A stretch of DNA of 64,000 nt from assembly GCF_009882985.1 (NCBI RefSeq), contig NZ_WTUZ01000040.1, positions 186,001 through 250,000 of the forward strand. The letters run 5' to 3'. The notes under the pieces were generated by a model that was not told the DNA's origin, did no database searches, and saw only the letters and a program-made list of their open reading frames with translations. The translations under genes and the position numbers were made by a program. The DNA is from Paenibacillus silvestris (GTDB taxonomy: Bacteria > Bacillota > Bacilli > Paenibacillales > NBRC-103111). The stretch's first letter is position 1, and each line of letters starts with the position of its first letter. Positions 24,813-33,431 of this stretch are shown here, piece by piece.

Positions 24813-26528
24813 TCACGGTATGATTATCGTTACTGTCGTTCCTTCACCCAGACGAGATTCGATATGAACCCCATATTCCTTGCCATAGGTAAGTTTTAAG
24901 CGTTCATCTACATTGTTGATGCCAACACCGCCTAATTTGGGCAGTGAAGAAGCTGACTCTATGTCCTTATTCCGGCTTTGGAGGTATGGATCGAAGCCCA
25001 CCCCATCATCCTTCACAATGAACTTCACATGCCCATCATCCGTGTAGTCACAACTTATTTCCAAGAAACCAGATCCTTCTTTTTCCCGGATGCCGTGATA
25101 TATCGCATTTTCCACAATGGGCTGCAAAATGATTTTTGGAATTACTTTAACCGCAAGCGCTGGATCGAAATCGAGTTGATAATGAAGTTTATCGCCATAT
25201 CGCTCTTTTTGAATAAATAAATATTGGGCGACATGATTCATTTCATTTTCAATCGTCGTCATTTCGCTACCTCCGCTCAACGATAATTGAAAGAATTTAG
25301 CCAATGCTTTGGTCGTTGATATGACACGTTCACTTTCATTAAACTCAGCCATCCAGACGATCGTATCCAAAGTATTATATAAAAAGTGAGGATTAATTTG
25401 GCTATGCAGCACTTTTAATTCATAAGCGTGGAGCGTTTTTTCCTTCGTTTCGATTTCCTTCAGCAATCTACGAACTTCAGAAACCATCAGATTGAAATGT
25501 TGAGCAAGTCCCTGTACTTCCGTCACTCCGGATTCAGGCACGCTTACTTCCAAGGAACCTGTCCGCACTTTTTGCATCGCCTGCTCCAATCGATGAATCG
25601 GCCGCGTAATGCTCTTGGCAATAAGAAGGGACACCGTAATAATAAGGATCAACAGGCCTATTCCCACGATTGCGAAAGATCTAAGCATTTGGCCGCGTAT
25701 TTGCAGCAAGCCATCCAGGGAACTAACACCAACTAATGTCCAATCGGAGTTGGCAATTTGTGTTTTGTGCACAAGTAAATTTTGTGCTTTATCGTAACCA
25801 TTAGCTGACATACTGATATTTCTTAAATGCTCTTGCTTCGCTGGATCAACAAAAAAAGTTGGATCTTTGTGATAAACAATTCCGCCATGGCTATTTATGA
25901 TAAAAGCAAAACCTTTGCTTCCCAGATCCAAATCCTTCAAATAATCATCAATGCCATTGTATTCGATATCCAATAAGATAACGCCAAGGTTGCGATTGTT
26001 CTCATCTTTCACTTCCTGGCTCATGGAGATCACCCATTTGTCCTTGTCCATCGCAAATTCCTGCATACGGGCTGAGGAAAGTGCAGGCGTCTTACCTTTG
26101 ATTGCTTCTACATACCAAGGCTCAGTCATCATATTGGATGATCGCTGCATGTTCAGTTTCGTTTCATTCGACAACATATATCCGTCTTTACCGATGACCA
26201 CAACGGACTTAATATAAGAATCCGACATCAGCACCGTCTTGATAAGCTGCATCTCATCTTTCTCCCCTTCTTTCGTTGGGGAGGCCAGCGTTTTGATAGT
26301 CTGCGGATTGTTAGCAAGCACATTGGATAAGACGAGTAGTCGATCAATATAAGCTCCAACAAAAGTCCCGCTTTTGGAAATTGCCATTTGTGATGATTGA
26401 ATGGAATCGTTCATAACTACGCGAGAAATACCGACATACAAGACAGTACCGATAATTCCAATGGTTACTAGACTAATTAGCATATAAACGAATGAAATGC
26501 GAGACTGCAGAGAGCGAGGAAATCTCAT
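24813..26528 (-). CDS. Sensor histidine kinase, YesM type with Cache domain
   Basis: A membrane sensor kinase of about 571 residues. An N-terminal span and a second near residues 280-300 enclose a dCache-type extracytoplasmic domain (VVVIGKDGYMLSNETKLNM, LDIEYNGIDDYLKDLDLG). A HAMP domain follows, then the kinase core, with the phosphorylated His in QINPHFLYNTLDTIVW (about residue 379), the N box (IVENAIYHGIR) and a GVGINNVDERL G2 box. The ATG overlaps the regulator stop as TGATG, giving tight coupling. Unlike the other kinases here it sits after a thiol-redox repair operon, not a sugar transporter. Its ligand may therefore relate to oxidants or cell-surface thiols. Confidence 0.93.
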   Translation of the reverse strand: MRFPRSLQSRISFVYMLISLVTIGIIGTVLYVGISRVVMNDSIQSSQMAISKSGTFVGAYIDRLLVLSNVLANNPQTIKTLASPTKEGEKDEMQLIKTVLMSDSYIKSVVVIGKDGYMLSNETKLNMQRSSNMMTEPWYVEAIKGKTPALSSARMQEFAMDKDKWVISMSQEVKDENNRNLGVILLDIEYNGIDDYLKDLDLGSKGFAFIINSHGGIVYHKDPTFFVDPAKQEHLRNISMSANGYDKAQNLLVHKTQIANSDWTLVGVSSLDGLLQIRGQMLRSFAIVGIGLLILIITVSLLIAKSITRPIHRLEQAMQKVRTGSLEVSVPESGVTEVQGLAQHFNLMVSEVRRLLKEIETKEKTLHAYELKVLHSQINPHFLYNTLDTIVWMAEFNESERVISTTKALAKFFQLSLSGGSEMTTIENEMNHVAQYLFIQKERYGDKLHYQLDFDPALAVKVIPKIILQPIVENAIYHGIREKEGSGFLEISCDYTDDGHVKFIVKDDGVGFDPYLQSRNKDIESASSLPKLGGVGINNVDERLKLTYGKEYGVHIESRLGEGTTVTIIIP

Positions 26529-27298
26529 CACGAGTGTTTAATCCTTTCCCGGTATTGCAGCGGGGACATCCCAAATTTCTTTTTGAACGCGGCGCTAAAG
26601 TAATTCGGGTTATCAAATCCTACCGCTGTTGAGATTTCATAAACTTTCAAATCAGACACTAGAAGCTGAAGCTTAGCACGTTCTAGTCTGGCTGCTATCA
26701 AATAGTCCTGAAATGCGATAGTAAACAATCTTTTGAAAAGGACACTCATGTAACCCGTGCTAAACCCTTTCTGATCCGCAAGATTAGCCAAAGAGAACTC
26801 TGGATTAGCGATATTCTCGTCGATAATTTTGGCTATAGATGCCTTGTTATCCGATTCATCGGATGCTTGCAGTGTCGATTTATAATCACTTACAAGACTT
26901 TGCAGTTCGGATTGCTGCTGTTCACTTTGAAGCTTACCCACTAACTTTTGCAGGACTTCATACACGTCTTCCTTAGAGACAGGCTTTAGAACGTAGTCAT
27001 CGATGCCAATTTTCAAGGAAGTAACCGCGTAATCATAATAATCATAGCCTGTGATAACAGCAATCTTGACATTTGGCTTCATCTCTTTCGCTTTTCTGGC
27101 AAAGTCAAGCCCGTTCATTTTTGGAATATTAATATCCAGCAGGACGATATCGGGACGATGAGCAAGGAAAAGCTTATACGCTTCCTCACCGTTCCCCGCC
27201 TCGATAATTTCCGTTATGTTAAATTTCTCGAACGGCATTAACCGTCTAATACCATTCCTGATTAACTCTTCATCCTCCACTAGTAACAATTTGTACAT
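26528..27298 (-). CDS. Response regulator, YesN type
   Basis: A compact 256-residue regulator. The receiver has Asp55 (IVLLDINIPKMNG), the acidic VEDEE and the conserved Lys in YVLKPVSKEDV. The AraC DNA-binding domain follows directly (FSLANLADQKGFSTGYMSVLFKRLF and LKVYEISTAVGFDNPNYFSAAFKKKFG). It begins 18 nt after the msrAB stop, so it appears to be part of the ccdA-tlpA-msrAB transcript. Pairing with the downstream kinase is by overlap. Confidence 0.93.
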   Translation of the reverse strand: MYKLLLVEDEELIRNGIRRLMPFEKFNITEIIEAGNGEEAYKLFLAHRPDIVLLDINIPKMNGLDFARKAKEMKPNVKIAVITGYDYYDYAVTSLKIGIDDYVLKPVSKEDVYEVLQKLVGKLQSEQQQSELQSLVSDYKSTLQASDESDNKASIAKIIDENIANPEFSLANLADQKGFSTGYMSVLFKRLFTIAFQDYLIAARLERAKLQLLVSDLKVYEISTAVGFDNPNYFSAAFKKKFGMSPLQYRERIKHS

Positions 27299-27316
27299 CA
27301 GACTTTACCTCCAGAT

Positions 27317-28447
27317 TTATTCAACGCTCGAACGCAGATATCCGTAACCTTCCGTTTGCATGTTGTCCTGTGGGACAAACCGGATGGAGGCACTATCGAT
27401 ACAATATCTTTTACCTGTCGACTCGGCAGGTCCATCGTCGAACACGTGTCCAAGATGAATGCCGCCTACACGGCTTTTGACCGCAGTACGAACCATATTA
27501 TACCTAGTGTCCTTTTCATAAGTTACCACATCAGGGTCAATAGGTCTCGTAAAACTTGGCCAGCCGCAGCCGGAGTCATATTTATCACGACTAGAGAATA
27601 ATGGTTCGCCAGTCGTGATATCGACGTAGATACCTGGATCATACGTATCCCAATATTCATTGGAGTAGGCTCTCTCTTCGCCTCCGAGTACGGTTACATT
27701 ATACTGAAGATCCGTTAATTTCGCTTTCAACTCTTCGTTGCTAGGTTTGGTGTATTTCGTTGGGTCTACTTTAACAGGCTCATCGAGAATGGTTAAATCA
27801 ACGTGACAGTAACCATCCGGGTGCTTTTCCAAATAATCCTGATGCTCTTCCTCAGCCAAGTAAAAGTTCGTCAGTGGCAGCACTTCCGTCACGATCTTTT
27901 TCTCATATTTCGTCTGCACTTTGGCTACGACTTCATTAATAACAGCGGCATCACTTTCATTGACATAATAAATCCCTGATCGATAACTGATGCCTACATC
28001 ATTTCCCTGCTTGTTCACACTTGTCGGATTGATGATTTTAAAGAAAGAAGTCAATAGATCGGACAATTCAATTCTTGCCGGATCATATTTGACCTCAACC
28101 GTTTCTGCAAATTTACGATCTTCACGAACAACGTCCTTATAAGTCGGATTTTCCCCTATGCCATTAGCATAACCGGAAGTGACATCCTGTACGCCTGGAA
28201 TTCGGGAAATGAAAGCCTCAACGCCCCAGAAACAGCCACCAGCCAAATAGATGGTTTGCAGCTTACTATTCGAGTAATCAATCTTATCATTAGGATTTTC
28301 GGATCTTGTCGTCGTTGGCTCATTCTTCGCTAATTTCGCTGATGAGGATCCCGCGGTTTTCGAATCACCGCTGATGCCAATTGAATTGGCACATGCTGTA
28401 GCAAATAATAGTATCAGCAAGGTACTTACATACAGAAATCTTTTCAT
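27317..28447 (-). CDS. msrAB: Bifunctional peptide-methionine sulfoxide reductase MsrA/MsrB, lipoprotein
   Basis: Repairs oxidised methionine in surface proteins, both S- and R-epimers. The signal peptide ends in FATAC, so Cys19 anchors it to the membrane outside. The MsrA domain has the catalytic Cys72 in GGCFWGVEAF. The MsrB domain has the zinc-type CGWPSF motif (SGCGWPSFTRPI) and the catalytic Cys in RYCIDSASIRF. I start at the ATG at 28447 (MKRFLY) with GAGGAGG about 8 nt upstream. The upstream genes encode a TlpA-like thioredoxin and CcdA, which would supply electrons; this matches the pneumococcal CcdA-Etrx-MsrAB arrangement. Confidence 0.95.
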   Translation of the reverse strand: MKRFLYVSTLLILLFATACANSIGISGDSKTAGSSSAKLAKNEPTTTRSENPNDKIDYSNSKLQTIYLAGGCFWGVEAFISRIPGVQDVTSGYANGIGENPTYKDVVREDRKFAETVEVKYDPARIELSDLLTSFFKIINPTSVNKQGNDVGISYRSGIYYVNESDAAVINEVVAKVQTKYEKKIVTEVLPLTNFYLAEEEHQDYLEKHPDGYCHVDLTILDEPVKVDPTKYTKPSNEELKAKLTDLQYNVTVLGGEERAYSNEYWDTYDPGIYVDITTGEPLFSSRDKYDSGCGWPSFTRPIDPDVVTYEKDTRYNMVRTAVKSRVGGIHLGHVFDDGPAESTGKRYCIDSASIRFVPQDNMQTEGYGYLRSSVE

Positions 28448-28476
28448 ATCATTTCCTCCTCTTTTACAATGATTAA

Positions 28477-29016
28477 TCAAGAGATTTTCTTGAAATTTGT
28501 TATAATCGCATCATTAAAATTGTGACCTGGCACTGACTTAGCGAGAATCCCATCAGAACCAATGTAATAAGAAGAAGGATAACCTCTTACCCCAAATTTC
28601 TGAGCCCATTTTCCATCTTCATCGAGCAGCACCGTTAAGTTGCTTTTTTGCTCATCATGCAGCCCATTAAACCACTCTGTAAATTCTTTAGAGGATTGCT
28701 CTCCTTTATAATTTGGACTAACGATTGTAATTACTTTGAAACCATTGTCTTGGCCGGCTAATTCGTTCAATTCCTCCAACCCACCCAGACAGATAGAACA
28801 CCAAGAAGCCCAGTACTTCACGTATACTTTCTCACCGGCTAGACTAGCCAATTCGACTTTATTCCCTTTCAGATCCTTCAGAGCAAACATCGGGGCAGCC
28901 TGACCTGAATTCAACGCGGATTGCGTTGTCTTCGTAGCGACCTTGTCTCCACAAGCAGCAAGTACAAATAGAGAAAGCACAATCACGCTGGCGAGTAACC
29001 ATTTTATTTTCATCAT
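28477..29016 (-). CDS. TlpA/ResA-like thioredoxin lipoprotein
   Basis: An extracytoplasmic thiol-disulfide oxidoreductase of 179 residues. The signal peptide ends in VLAAC (Cys22 lipidated). The active site is WASWCSIC (Cys73 and Cys76). The fold is the AhpC/TSA-Redoxin type, seen in APMFALKDLKGNKVELASL and VKYWASWC. The start has GGAGG upstream. It lies between ccdA (21 bp) and msrAB (29 bp), so it probably carries electrons from CcdA to MsrAB. The CSIC dipeptide differs from the CEPC of ResA, arguing for MsrAB repair rather than cytochrome c maturation. Confidence 0.93.
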   Translation of the reverse strand: MMKIKWLLASVIVLSLFVLAACGDKVATKTTQSALNSGQAAPMFALKDLKGNKVELASLAGEKVYVKYWASWCSICLGGLEELNELAGQDNGFKVITIVSPNYKGEQSSKEFTEWFNGLHDEQKSNLTVLLDEDGKWAQKFGVRGYPSSYYIGSDGILAKSVPGHNFNDAIITNFKKIS

Positions 29017-29037
29017 CACACAACCTCCAACCATTCA

Positions 29038-29748
29038 TTAGAATATAGACACAATCGAGTTCAGATTATTCGTCATAAGCAGCACGCCCATCACAATGAG
29101 CAGAATACCAGAAATAACTTTTAGTTTAGGCATGTGTTTATTGAGTGCTCTTAATCGTCCTACCAACAAATCCGAAAAGAGGGAAAGAATAAGGAACGGA
29201 ATAGCAAGACCTAGCGCATAGATGAGCATGTAACCGCCGCCTTGCAGAGAAGAACCTTCACTTGCAGACAAGCTGAGCACCGCGGCTAAGATCGGGCCAA
29301 TACATGGCGACCATCCGAAGCTGAATGTAAAGCCCAGTACAAATGCCGATGTGAAACCCTTTTTGCCACTCGTACTAATATGCAATCTTTTCTCACGCTG
29401 CATAAAAAGTAGATTAAATACGCCTGTTTGAATGATTCCGAATACGACAACGATGGCTCCGCAAATGATAATGAACCACGAAGTGTTAATGACATTACCG
29501 ATGGCTCCAGCTCCAAAACCAAGTAAAACAAAGACGAATGAAATACCTAATATAAAAAACAACGTGTTGCCAATTAGATGAGGATGAATCTGCATCCTTC
29601 CTAATTTGACTGCTTTCGCATCACTGCCTGGCGTAACGCCACCGAGTTGAGCAATAAAGACAGGCAGCAGCGGCAAGATACACGGTGAGAAAAAAGAAAG
29701 CAATCCTGCAAGAAAGACACTTCCCGCGAAAACCTGATCTGTCAACAT
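29038..29748 (-). CDS. ccdA: CcdA-family thiol-electron transporter
   Basis: A six-span membrane protein of 236 residues that carries electrons from cytoplasmic thioredoxin across the membrane. The two conserved cysteines are visible: FFSPCILPLLP in the first helix and GWSPCIGPIL in the fourth. Pro and Gly surrounding them match the DsbD/CcdA fold. It is the first gene of an operon with the TlpA-like thioredoxin and msrAB, so its job here is most likely to power surface methionine sulfoxide repair. No cytochrome c genes are nearby. Confidence 0.93.
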   Translation of the reverse strand: MLTDQVFAGSVFLAGLLSFFSPCILPLLPVFIAQLGGVTPGSDAKAVKLGRMQIHPHLIGNTLFFILGISFVFVLLGFGAGAIGNVINTSWFIIICGAIVVVFGIIQTGVFNLLFMQREKRLHISTSGKKGFTSAFVLGFTFSFGWSPCIGPILAAVLSLSASEGSSLQGGGYMLIYALGLAIPFLILSLFSDLLVGRLRALNKHMPKLKVISGILLIVMGVLLMTNNLNSIVSIF

Positions 29749-29864
29749 AACAACCGCCTCCTTTCTTAGTAATAGCTTACGACTTTCTCATCTAAATTGG
29801 CATACACGCAGATGATGACTTTCTATGAAATGATCATGTCTTCTTGTAGATCGAACATACAAAT

Positions 29865-29897
29865 AAAACTCCCTAATCCTGAGGATAAGGGAGTTTT
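29865..29897. terminator. Bidirectional terminator after the VOC gene
   Basis: Stem AAAACTCCCTAATCC / GGATAAGGGAGTTTT (one mismatch) with TGA loop. Confidence 0.88.
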
Positions 29898-29910
29898 GGC
29901 TTGTTTTACT

Positions 29911-30258
29911 TTACTTACATATCATTAAAACATTACCGTCAGGGTCCTTGAAGTTAAACCAATGATCATTCTGAATTTCCGTCAGTAATTGAACTTTCTT
30001 TTCTTTCATAAATGCGTAGGCTTGAACAATATCATGTGTGCGTAATTGAAACGCAGGAACTTGATATACGTGATCAGGAGCGTAAATCTTGCTATCCAAA
30101 ACAATACTCGATCCTTCCATAGGTAAAACATAAATATGCCCGAATAATATGTCTCCATCCACGGGTAAGCCTAGCATATCGCAATACCAATCACGAGCAT
30201 GTTCGATGTTGCTGACTGGAATGAAAACTCCACCAATTTTATTTTGTATAGGATTCAT
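29911..30258 (-). CDS. VOC-family protein
   Basis: A 115-residue glyoxalase/bleomycin-resistance-fold protein (IGGVFIPVSNIEHARDWYCDMLGLPV opens the first unit; LRTHDIVQAYAFM and DPDGNVLMICK end it). Start at the ATG at 30258 (MNPIQNK) with GGAGGG 8 nt upstream. It lies divergent from the catalase gene. The palindrome CAACATATGTTG at 30269-30280 overlaps its ribosome binding site region and may be an operator. Function unknown. Confidence 0.8.
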   Translation of the reverse strand: MNPIQNKIGGVFIPVSNIEHARDWYCDMLGLPVDGDILFGHIYVLPMEGSSIVLDSKIYAPDHVYQVPAFQLRTHDIVQAYAFMKEKKVQLLTEIQNDHWFNFKDPDGNVLMICK

Positions 30259-30268
30259 AACATCCCTC

Positions 30269-30280
30269 CAACATATGTTG
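30269..30280. promoter_or_regulatory. 12-bp palindrome between VOC and catalase genes
   Basis: CAACATATGTTG is perfectly symmetrical and sits just upstream of the VOC ribosome binding site, in the 154-bp divergent intergenic region. A repressor site is possible; no matching regulator is adjacent. Confidence 0.3.
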
Positions 30281-30412
30281 TGTGCTAACATTTACTAATT
30301 TGACGTCTTCAAATATTTTCCTTTTCACTTCATCTTTTTGAATAAAAATTAGCTGATATTCAATACTAAAAAGGACAAAATTGGAAAATTACAAACAAAG
30401 GGGTTTACATGT

Positions 30413-32008
30413 ATGTCAATCGATCCATCGAACGTGCAAGAAGGTCAACAACCGAACAACATGTTGACCAATCGACAAGGACATCCCATTACGAACAACC
30501 AAAACATTAGGACCGTAGGTAATCGCGGGCCAGCAACACTTGAAAATTATGATTTTATCGAGAAAATCAGCCATTTTGATCGGGAGCGTGTCCCAGAGCG
30601 AGTTGTTCACGCCCGCGGCGCTGGAGCTCATGGCATATTTGAAGCCTATGGTACGCTTGGTGATGAACCCATCTCCAAATATACGCGCGCGAAATTGTTC
30701 CAAGAAAAAGGTAAAATAACACCGCTATTTGTTCGCTTTTCCACGGTGATACATGGAACCCACTCGCCAGAAACGCTTCGTGATCCACGCGGGTTCGCGG
30801 TAAAGTTTTATACAGAAGACGGTAACTGGGACTTAGTTGGTAATAATCTGAAAATATTTTTCATTCGTGATGCCATGAAGTTTCCCGATATGGTCCATGC
30901 CTTCAAGCCAGATCCGATCACGAACCTGCAAGATGGCGAGCGCTTCTTCGACTTTTGTTCGAATTCCCCGGAAACCTTCCATATGGTGACTTTTGTTTAC
31001 TCACCATGGGGGATTCCAGCCAACTATCGCATGATGCAAGGCTCTGGTGTGAATACGTATCGTTGGGTTAACAGCGAAGGCCAAGCTGTTCTCGTGAAAT
31101 ATCATTGGGAACCCAAGCAAGGCATCAAGAATTTGACGCAAAAAGAAGCGAGCGAAATTCAGGCGACAAATTTCAATCACGCTACACAAGATTTGTATCA
31201 AGCCATCGAGCGGGGCGACTACCCGGAATGGGAGTTGCTTGTACAAATCATGAGTGACGAAGAGCACCTTGAATTGGATTTTGACCCGTTAGATGATACG
31301 AAGCTATGGCCGAATGATCAATTTCCATGGCTTCCAGTGGGTAAAATGACGCTCAATAGAAATCCAGAAGATTATTTTACGGAAGTGGAGCAAGCTGCAT
31401 TCGGTGTAGGCGTTTTGGTTGACGGCCTTGATTTCTCAGATGATAAAATGCTTCAAGGACGCACGTTCTCGTACTCGGATACGCAGCGTCATCGTGCTGG
31501 CGCCAATTATTTGCAGCTGCCGATCAATGCGCCCAAGAAACAAGTAGCTACGAATCAAAGAGGCGGACTTATGCAATACAAAGTTGATCTTGCACCAGGT
31601 CAGAATCCCCATATTAATTATGAACCCTCCATCTTAGGCGGGCTCCAAGAGGACAAGCAGCCAGGTAAAGAGCATACGCCGTATATTCAAGGAAACTTGG
31701 TGCGCCAATCCATCGACCGGAATAACAATACGAAGCAAGCTGGTGAAACGTTCAGAAACTTCGAGGCTTGGGAAAAAGACGAATTACTTTCGAATTTAAT
31801 TGGAGATCTCTCCCGCAGTGATCGTAGGATTCAAGATAAAATGATTGCCCTCGCAGAAGAAGCGGATGCGGAGTACGGTCGTAGGTTAAGGGAAGGCTTA
31901 GAGAGAGCATCCAACGAAGGATCAAGTCAAAAAAATCTTGGCAATAAAAACGGTGACAAAGCTCCTGAGCAAGCTGTAGAAAAAGGACATGAAGCAGAAC
32001 CTTACTAA
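30413..32008 (+). CDS. Heme catalase (monofunctional)
   Basis: Converts hydrogen peroxide to water and oxygen in the cytoplasm. Active-site residues are visible: distal His66 (ERVVHARGAGAHG), Asn138 (DGNWDLVGNN), Ser110 (VRFSTV) and the proximal heme ligand Tyr354 with Arg350 (RTFSYSDTQRHR). The 531-residue length is slightly above the small-subunit clade, because a charged, disordered tail (about 40 residues) follows the core. AAAGGGG precedes the ATG. It is followed by a long terminator. No PerR-box (TTATAAT..ATTATAA) was found in the upstream region, so its regulation is open. Confidence 0.95.
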   Translation: MSIDPSNVQEGQQPNNMLTNRQGHPITNNQNIRTVGNRGPATLENYDFIEKISHFDRERVPERVVHARGAGAHGIFEAYGTLGDEPISKYTRAKLFQEKGKITPLFVRFSTVIHGTHSPETLRDPRGFAVKFYTEDGNWDLVGNNLKIFFIRDAMKFPDMVHAFKPDPITNLQDGERFFDFCSNSPETFHMVTFVYSPWGIPANYRMMQGSGVNTYRWVNSEGQAVLVKYHWEPKQGIKNLTQKEASEIQATNFNHATQDLYQAIERGDYPEWELLVQIMSDEEHLELDFDPLDDTKLWPNDQFPWLPVGKMTLNRNPEDYFTEVEQAAFGVGVLVDGLDFSDDKMLQGRTFSYSDTQRHRAGANYLQLPINAPKKQVATNQRGGLMQYKVDLAPGQNPHINYEPSILGGLQEDKQPGKEHTPYIQGNLVRQSIDRNNNTKQAGETFRNFEAWEKDELLSNLIGDLSRSDRRIQDKMIALAEEADAEYGRRLREGLERASNEGSSQKNLGNKNGDKAPEQAVEKGHEAEPY

Positions 32009-32040
32009 TTCAGTTCGAATAAGTTTTCCCCAATAAGTAC

Positions 32041-32090
32041 AAAAAAGAGGCGCTCCTGTGGTCATAAGATGACTTGGGAAAGCCTCTTTC
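32041..32090. terminator. Long bidirectional terminator (GTCAT/ATGAC family)
   Basis: AAAAAAGAGGC / GCCTCTTTCTT outer stem, inner GGTCATAAGATGAC. It ends the catalase transcript. Related to 24182-24236 and 52854-52900. Confidence 0.85.
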
Positions 32091-32112
32091 TTATGGTTGT
32101 GAATCGAATAAC

Positions 32113-32292
32113 GGGAAAAACTCCCTGTATTTCACGCGAAACTCCGCTAAATTCAACCAATAATTGGAAAAATTACAGTTAATTCACTCCTAGAACCCTG
32201 TATCCAAGCTCAACCGTCCGCATTAGGAGGAGGAATTCCATTTATTGGTACCTGTAGTGGGGTATCCCTCGATTTAGCGGTAGTATTTCCAG
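32113..32292 (+). repeat. Diverged 180-bp intergenic repeat, copy A
   Basis: Full-length partner of 23970-24150. It begins GGGAAAAACTCCCTGTATTTCA and ends with TTTAGCGGTAGTATTTCCAG. Both copies have no coding potential and both lie next to a GTCAT/ATGAC terminator (before copy A, after copy B). It fills most of the 371-bp gap after the catalase. Confidence 0.6.
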
Positions 32293-32328
32293 TTCATCTA
32301 AAGAGACGCTCCCAAAAGTTTAAAATTA

Positions 32329-32365
32329 GCTATCCCGCGGACATTTAATGGCATGCGGGGACAGC
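32329..32365 (-). terminator. Terminator after the phosphotransferase gene
   Basis: Minus-strand stem GCTGTCCC / GGGATAGC (one G-U pair) with a central CATTAAATG region, followed by the T-rich TAATTTTAAACTTTT. Confidence 0.6.
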
Positions 32366-32379
32366 CGCTTTCTACCGAG

Positions 32380-33390
32380 CTATACATCTTTCAACGGAGG
32401 CAGCTTCGGCGGTTGAGGCAGCCCAAGTACACTAGACATCCATCGTAATGCAGGACCCAATTGTAACCACTGAATATATCGAAGCCGCGGGAGCTGTGGG
32501 ATTGGTGGTTTCCCTGCTCTTGTAGCAAAGAAACCTGCTGAGCAAACGGCAACAGCTCGTTCCGCATATTCGGGGAATACAATGCCGTGATCAGCCATTT
32601 CCTGTCTGTAAACAGGCAATAAAATTTCGGCTGGTGGCCCTCCCTCCCCTTCCAGACTCGGAAAGAAAAAGCCAACATCGAATAGTAAAGGGCCTCTGCA
32701 GGCCAATGCCCAATCAAATAACACCAAACTTCCCTCTCTGAATCGAAGATTATCCGATCGTATGTCTTTATGGATCAATCCCCAAGGTTGGTCTGGACGC
32801 ATAAGTTCCGCCTCGATAGGAATCACAACATCAATAGCCGCATCAAGCCAAGTCTCCGCTTCTTCTCTATTCTCGTCATACAGTTCAAGAAAATAATTTC
32901 TTTCTTCGCTGCTCTTTTGAATAGAAAGCCAGTTTTCTGTTACACCTCGGCCTGACATGCCTTCGACCTTATCAGCCTCGGAGAGTCCACGTACGTGAAA
33001 TTGGGCTAGATCTCGCATAGCTTGAAACGCCAATGTCTCGGTCCAAGTTGGCACTTTTTTGCTTTCTTTTAAATCCTCCAGTAGTAAAAGATGCCATCCT
33101 TGCGTACTTACTGACCCATAATAGCGAGGTGAAATTGGGGCAATCGCACTCACCTCACGATACACAGCCTCCTCTATCGGAAGCACTCTCCAATTCTCTG
33201 CCAGTGAACCCTGCCCTGCTCCCTTGGCAAATAACGTTCTCCCATCTTCCAAAAAAATACGAAACGTTGCCGTAGGCCCATAACCTCCAAACACGCGAGT
33301 AGCCGTTCGAATTGAGCCCTCGACTTTCTCTTCCACTTGTTTCCGCAGTTCCATTGGAACATCTCGCCAATACGGCTTAGGTTCACGCAT
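32380..33390 (-). CDS. Aminoglycoside-phosphotransferase-fold (APH/choline kinase-like) protein
   Basis: A kinase-fold small-molecule phosphotransferase of about 336 residues. The catalytic Brenner motif is LIHKDIRSDNLRF (Asp and Asn), and the metal-binding DFG equivalent is LFDWALA. A Lys in LFAKGAGQGS may bind ATP. The family includes antibiotic kinases but also choline, fructosamine and homoserine kinases, so resistance should not be assumed. The start is uncertain: the ATG at 33390 (MREPKPYW) has AAGGAT close by, and a GTG-led longer frame starts at 33411. It follows the sensor-kinase gene by about 41 bp on the same strand. Confidence 0.8.
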   Translation of the reverse strand: MREPKPYWRDVPMELRKQVEEKVEGSIRTATRVFGGYGPTATFRIFLEDGRTLFAKGAGQGSLAENWRVLPIEEAVYREVSAIAPISPRYYGSVSTQGWHLLLLEDLKESKKVPTWTETLAFQAMRDLAQFHVRGLSEADKVEGMSGRGVTENWLSIQKSSEERNYFLELYDENREEAETWLDAAIDVVIPIEAELMRPDQPWGLIHKDIRSDNLRFREGSLVLFDWALACRGPLLFDVGFFFPSLEGEGGPPAEILLPVYRQEMADHGIVFPEYAERAVAVCSAGFFATRAGKPPIPQLPRLRYIQWLQLGPALRWMSSVLGLPQPPKLPPLKDV

Positions 33391-33431
33391 ATCCTTGCAC
33401 CTCATCTCCACGAATTACACCCATCTCAAGT

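Noticed and set aside
32380..33390. Aminoglycoside resistance gene
   Set aside because: The kinase motifs fit the broad APH/choline-kinase fold, but nothing points to an antibiotic substrate, so resistance was not called.
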